From positions 1 to 6,979 of the forward strand of contig JAZFYD010000043.1 of the NCBI GenBank assembly GCA_036443405.1: a DNA stretch of 6,979 nucleotides. The letters are read 5' to 3'. Positions 6,158 through 6,979 of this stretch are shown here, piece by piece. The first letter of the stretch is position 1; the number at the start of each line of letters is the position of its first letter. The notes under the pieces were generated by a model, which did no database searches, was not told the origin of the DNA, and saw only the letters and a list, made by a program, of their open reading frames with translations. Origin of the DNA: JAZFYD01 sp036443405. Its GTDB lineage: Bacteria; Planctomycetota; PLA2. The position numbers and the translations under genes were made by a program.

Positions 6158-6180
6158 CACGCGACGATCTCCGAGAGAAA

Positions 6181-6216
6181 ACGACACCTCGTCGTAGACA
6201 GACGACACTCTGTCGT
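6181..6216. promoter_or_regulatory. Tandem 15-bp dyads, probable operator of the 6303 gene
   Basis: ACGACACCTCGTCGT (6181-6195) and ACGACACTCTGTCGT (6202-6216) are two dyads of the form ACGAC-N5-GTCGT, six bases apart, so their centres are 21 bp apart, two helical turns. The second reads ACGACA-N3-TGTCGT, a shape recalling sites of BlaI/CopY-type winged-helix repressors, though I cannot assign the regulator. A weak -10-like TATATG (6216-6221) overlaps the right edge, with TAGACA (6195-6200) as a poor -35, so binding would be expected to block transcription. Three TGGC units follow at 6226-6237. Confidence 0.5.
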
Positions 6217-6259
6217 ATATGTGAGTGGCTGGCTGGCTGTTCATAAGACCATCCGAATC

Positions 6260-6286
6260 CTTGGTCGGCACGCGTCAGACCAAGGA
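6260..6286 (+). promoter_or_regulatory. Leader hairpin before the 6303 gene
   Basis: CCTTGGTC (6260-6267) and GACCAAGG (6279-6286) form a perfect 8-bp stem around an 11-base loop. It ends eight bases before the GGAGG ribosome site (6294-6298), so it could affect translation or message stability. It is not a terminator, because no T-run follows. Confidence 0.5.
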
Positions 6287-6302
6287 CGCGGCGGAGGTGG
6301 CC

Positions 6303-6979
6303 ATGAAACTCTTCCAAATCCTTTTGCTCAACGTGGTGACGGTAGCGCTCGCGCTGCTGATCTATGACTCCATGCAGGACGACGCGCCGGCCGCTTCACA
6401 GGTTCGTTCGTCGTCGGAGCGGTCGGCGGATCTGCCCGCGATCGATCTCGAACCGCGCCTCCGCGCACTCGAGGCACAGTCGCTCGCAGCACCGGAGGAC
6501 CTCGATCTCGGGTTCGAAGAGCGCTTGGCAGCGCTCGAGGAGGCGCTGCAAGGCGCCGACGCGCCGGAGCCGCGCTCGGAAGACGGCGAGCCGATCGAGC
6601 CGCGCGCGACGGTCAAACCGGGACAGCCGACCGAAGTCGAGATCAACCGTTTCCGTTTGGTGCGCGACGCGGTGCACCGCGAGGACCGGGCGAAAAAGGT
6701 TCAAGCGAAGGTGGACGGCGCGTTGAAGAAGCTGTCGATCCCGCTGACCGAACGGCAGCGCAAGCGCATCCACGTCGCGTTTGCGGACTTCCAGCCGCGC
6801 GTCGACGAGATCTGGACCGAGGTCAAGACGCAGGCGCGGGCCACGGCCGCGGCCGGCGGCCAGGTCAATCGCGGCGAGATCGTCACGTCGACGATGGTGC
6901 GCATCTCGACGGAGTTCGCCGGCAAGCTGACCGACGTCGTCCCCAACGCGACCGACGCGCAAGCCGTCGCCGACGCGCT
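6303..6979 (+). CDS. Membrane-anchored helical protein with LTxxQ-like motif, 3' partial
   Basis: The frame from ATG 6303 stays open to the window end (225 full codons). GGAGG lies four bases upstream and sets the start. Residues 4-21 (FQILLLNVVTVALALLIY) are one transmembrane segment, likely an uncleaved anchor, so the rest should be extracytoplasmic. Residues 25-115 are acidic and rich in Pro, Ala, Glu and Asp, with short Leu-spaced helices (PRLRALEAQ, EERLAALEEAL), and look like a flexible or coiled linker. From about 113 a charged helical domain follows, containing SIPLTERQRKRIHVAFADF, where LTERQ (148-152) matches the LTxxQ motif of Spy/CpxP-like periplasmic proteins. That relation is a hint only. 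I do not recognise the family with certainty. Codon use is strongly GC-biased and regular, which supports real coding. The tandem dyads and leader hairpin just upstream suggest regulated expression. Confidence 0.8.
   Translation, partial: MKLFQILLLNVVTVALALLIYDSMQDDAPAASQVRSSSERSADLPAIDLEPRLRALEAQSLAAPEDLDLGFEERLAALEEALQGADAPEPRSEDGEPIEPRATVKPGQPTEVEINRFRLVRDAVHREDRAKKVQAKVDGALKKLSIPLTERQRKRIHVAFADFQPRVDEIWTEVKTQARATAAAGGQVNRGEIVTSTMVRISTEFAGKLTDVVPNATDAQAVADA

Noticed and set aside
5691..6317. Long open frame of 208 codons on the minus strand across the fold-back region
   Set aside because: It reads the repeat twice (RAVRPAGLRTRWLRKV appears at both ends), is Arg-rich, has no ribosome site and crosses both hairpins, so it stays open because of repeat composition.

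Overview
The window is high-GC bacterial DNA. The central TPR gene has a lipoprotein signal, which suggests a Gram-negative-type envelope. The mix of genes (IS91-type transposase tail, zinc-ribbon MBL hydrolase, GntH-like MBL protein, His-rich TPR lipoprotein, small-anchor LTxxQ-like protein) would fit an environmental lineage such as Planctomycetota, Myxococcota and related deltaproteobacteria, or Acidobacteriota. The sequence alone does not settle which.

Layout. Positions 1-270 (+) are the tail of an IS91-family transposase, cut by the window edge and interrupted by an in-frame TGA. Positions 271-536 hold no gene and probably include the end of that element, with a small hairpin at 507-526. 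Positions 537-854 (+) are an open frame of doubtful status that converges on the next gene. From 5411 down to 876, four genes run on the minus strand: a TPR lipoprotein (5411-3723), a GNAT acetyltransferase (3702-3190), an exported RNase Z/GntH-like MBL-fold hydrolase (3044-1806), and a zinc-ribbon MBL-fold hydrolase (1664-876). The TPR and GntH-like genes each have a recognisable sigma70-type promoter. The GNAT gene lies only 20 bases behind the TPR stop. It uses visibly less GC at third codon positions and is bracketed by GTT(T)AGGC-type heptamers, which gives it an integron-cassette look.

Positions 5412-6302 are the most unusual part. There is an 18-bp perfect palindrome, and a small membrane-protein frame that appears broken at a run of six C. 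A nested set of long fold-back repeats follows. One 18-base block occurs three times (+, -, +), so its middle copy can pair with either neighbour, and a second long fold-back sits inside the downstream pair. The left arm is duplicated as a perfect 70-bp direct repeat 393 bases apart. The second copy of that arm runs into two 15-bp dyads spaced 21 bp apart (ACGAC-N5-GTCGT), which look like a tandem operator. A 5'-leader hairpin follows, and then a gene starting at 6303 (+) that runs off the window. That gene encodes a membrane-anchored, largely helical protein with an LTERQ motif.

The two MBL enzymes, the acetyltransferase and the TPR lipoprotein form no pathway I can name. The sequence shows only shared orientation and, for TPR-GNAT, close spacing.
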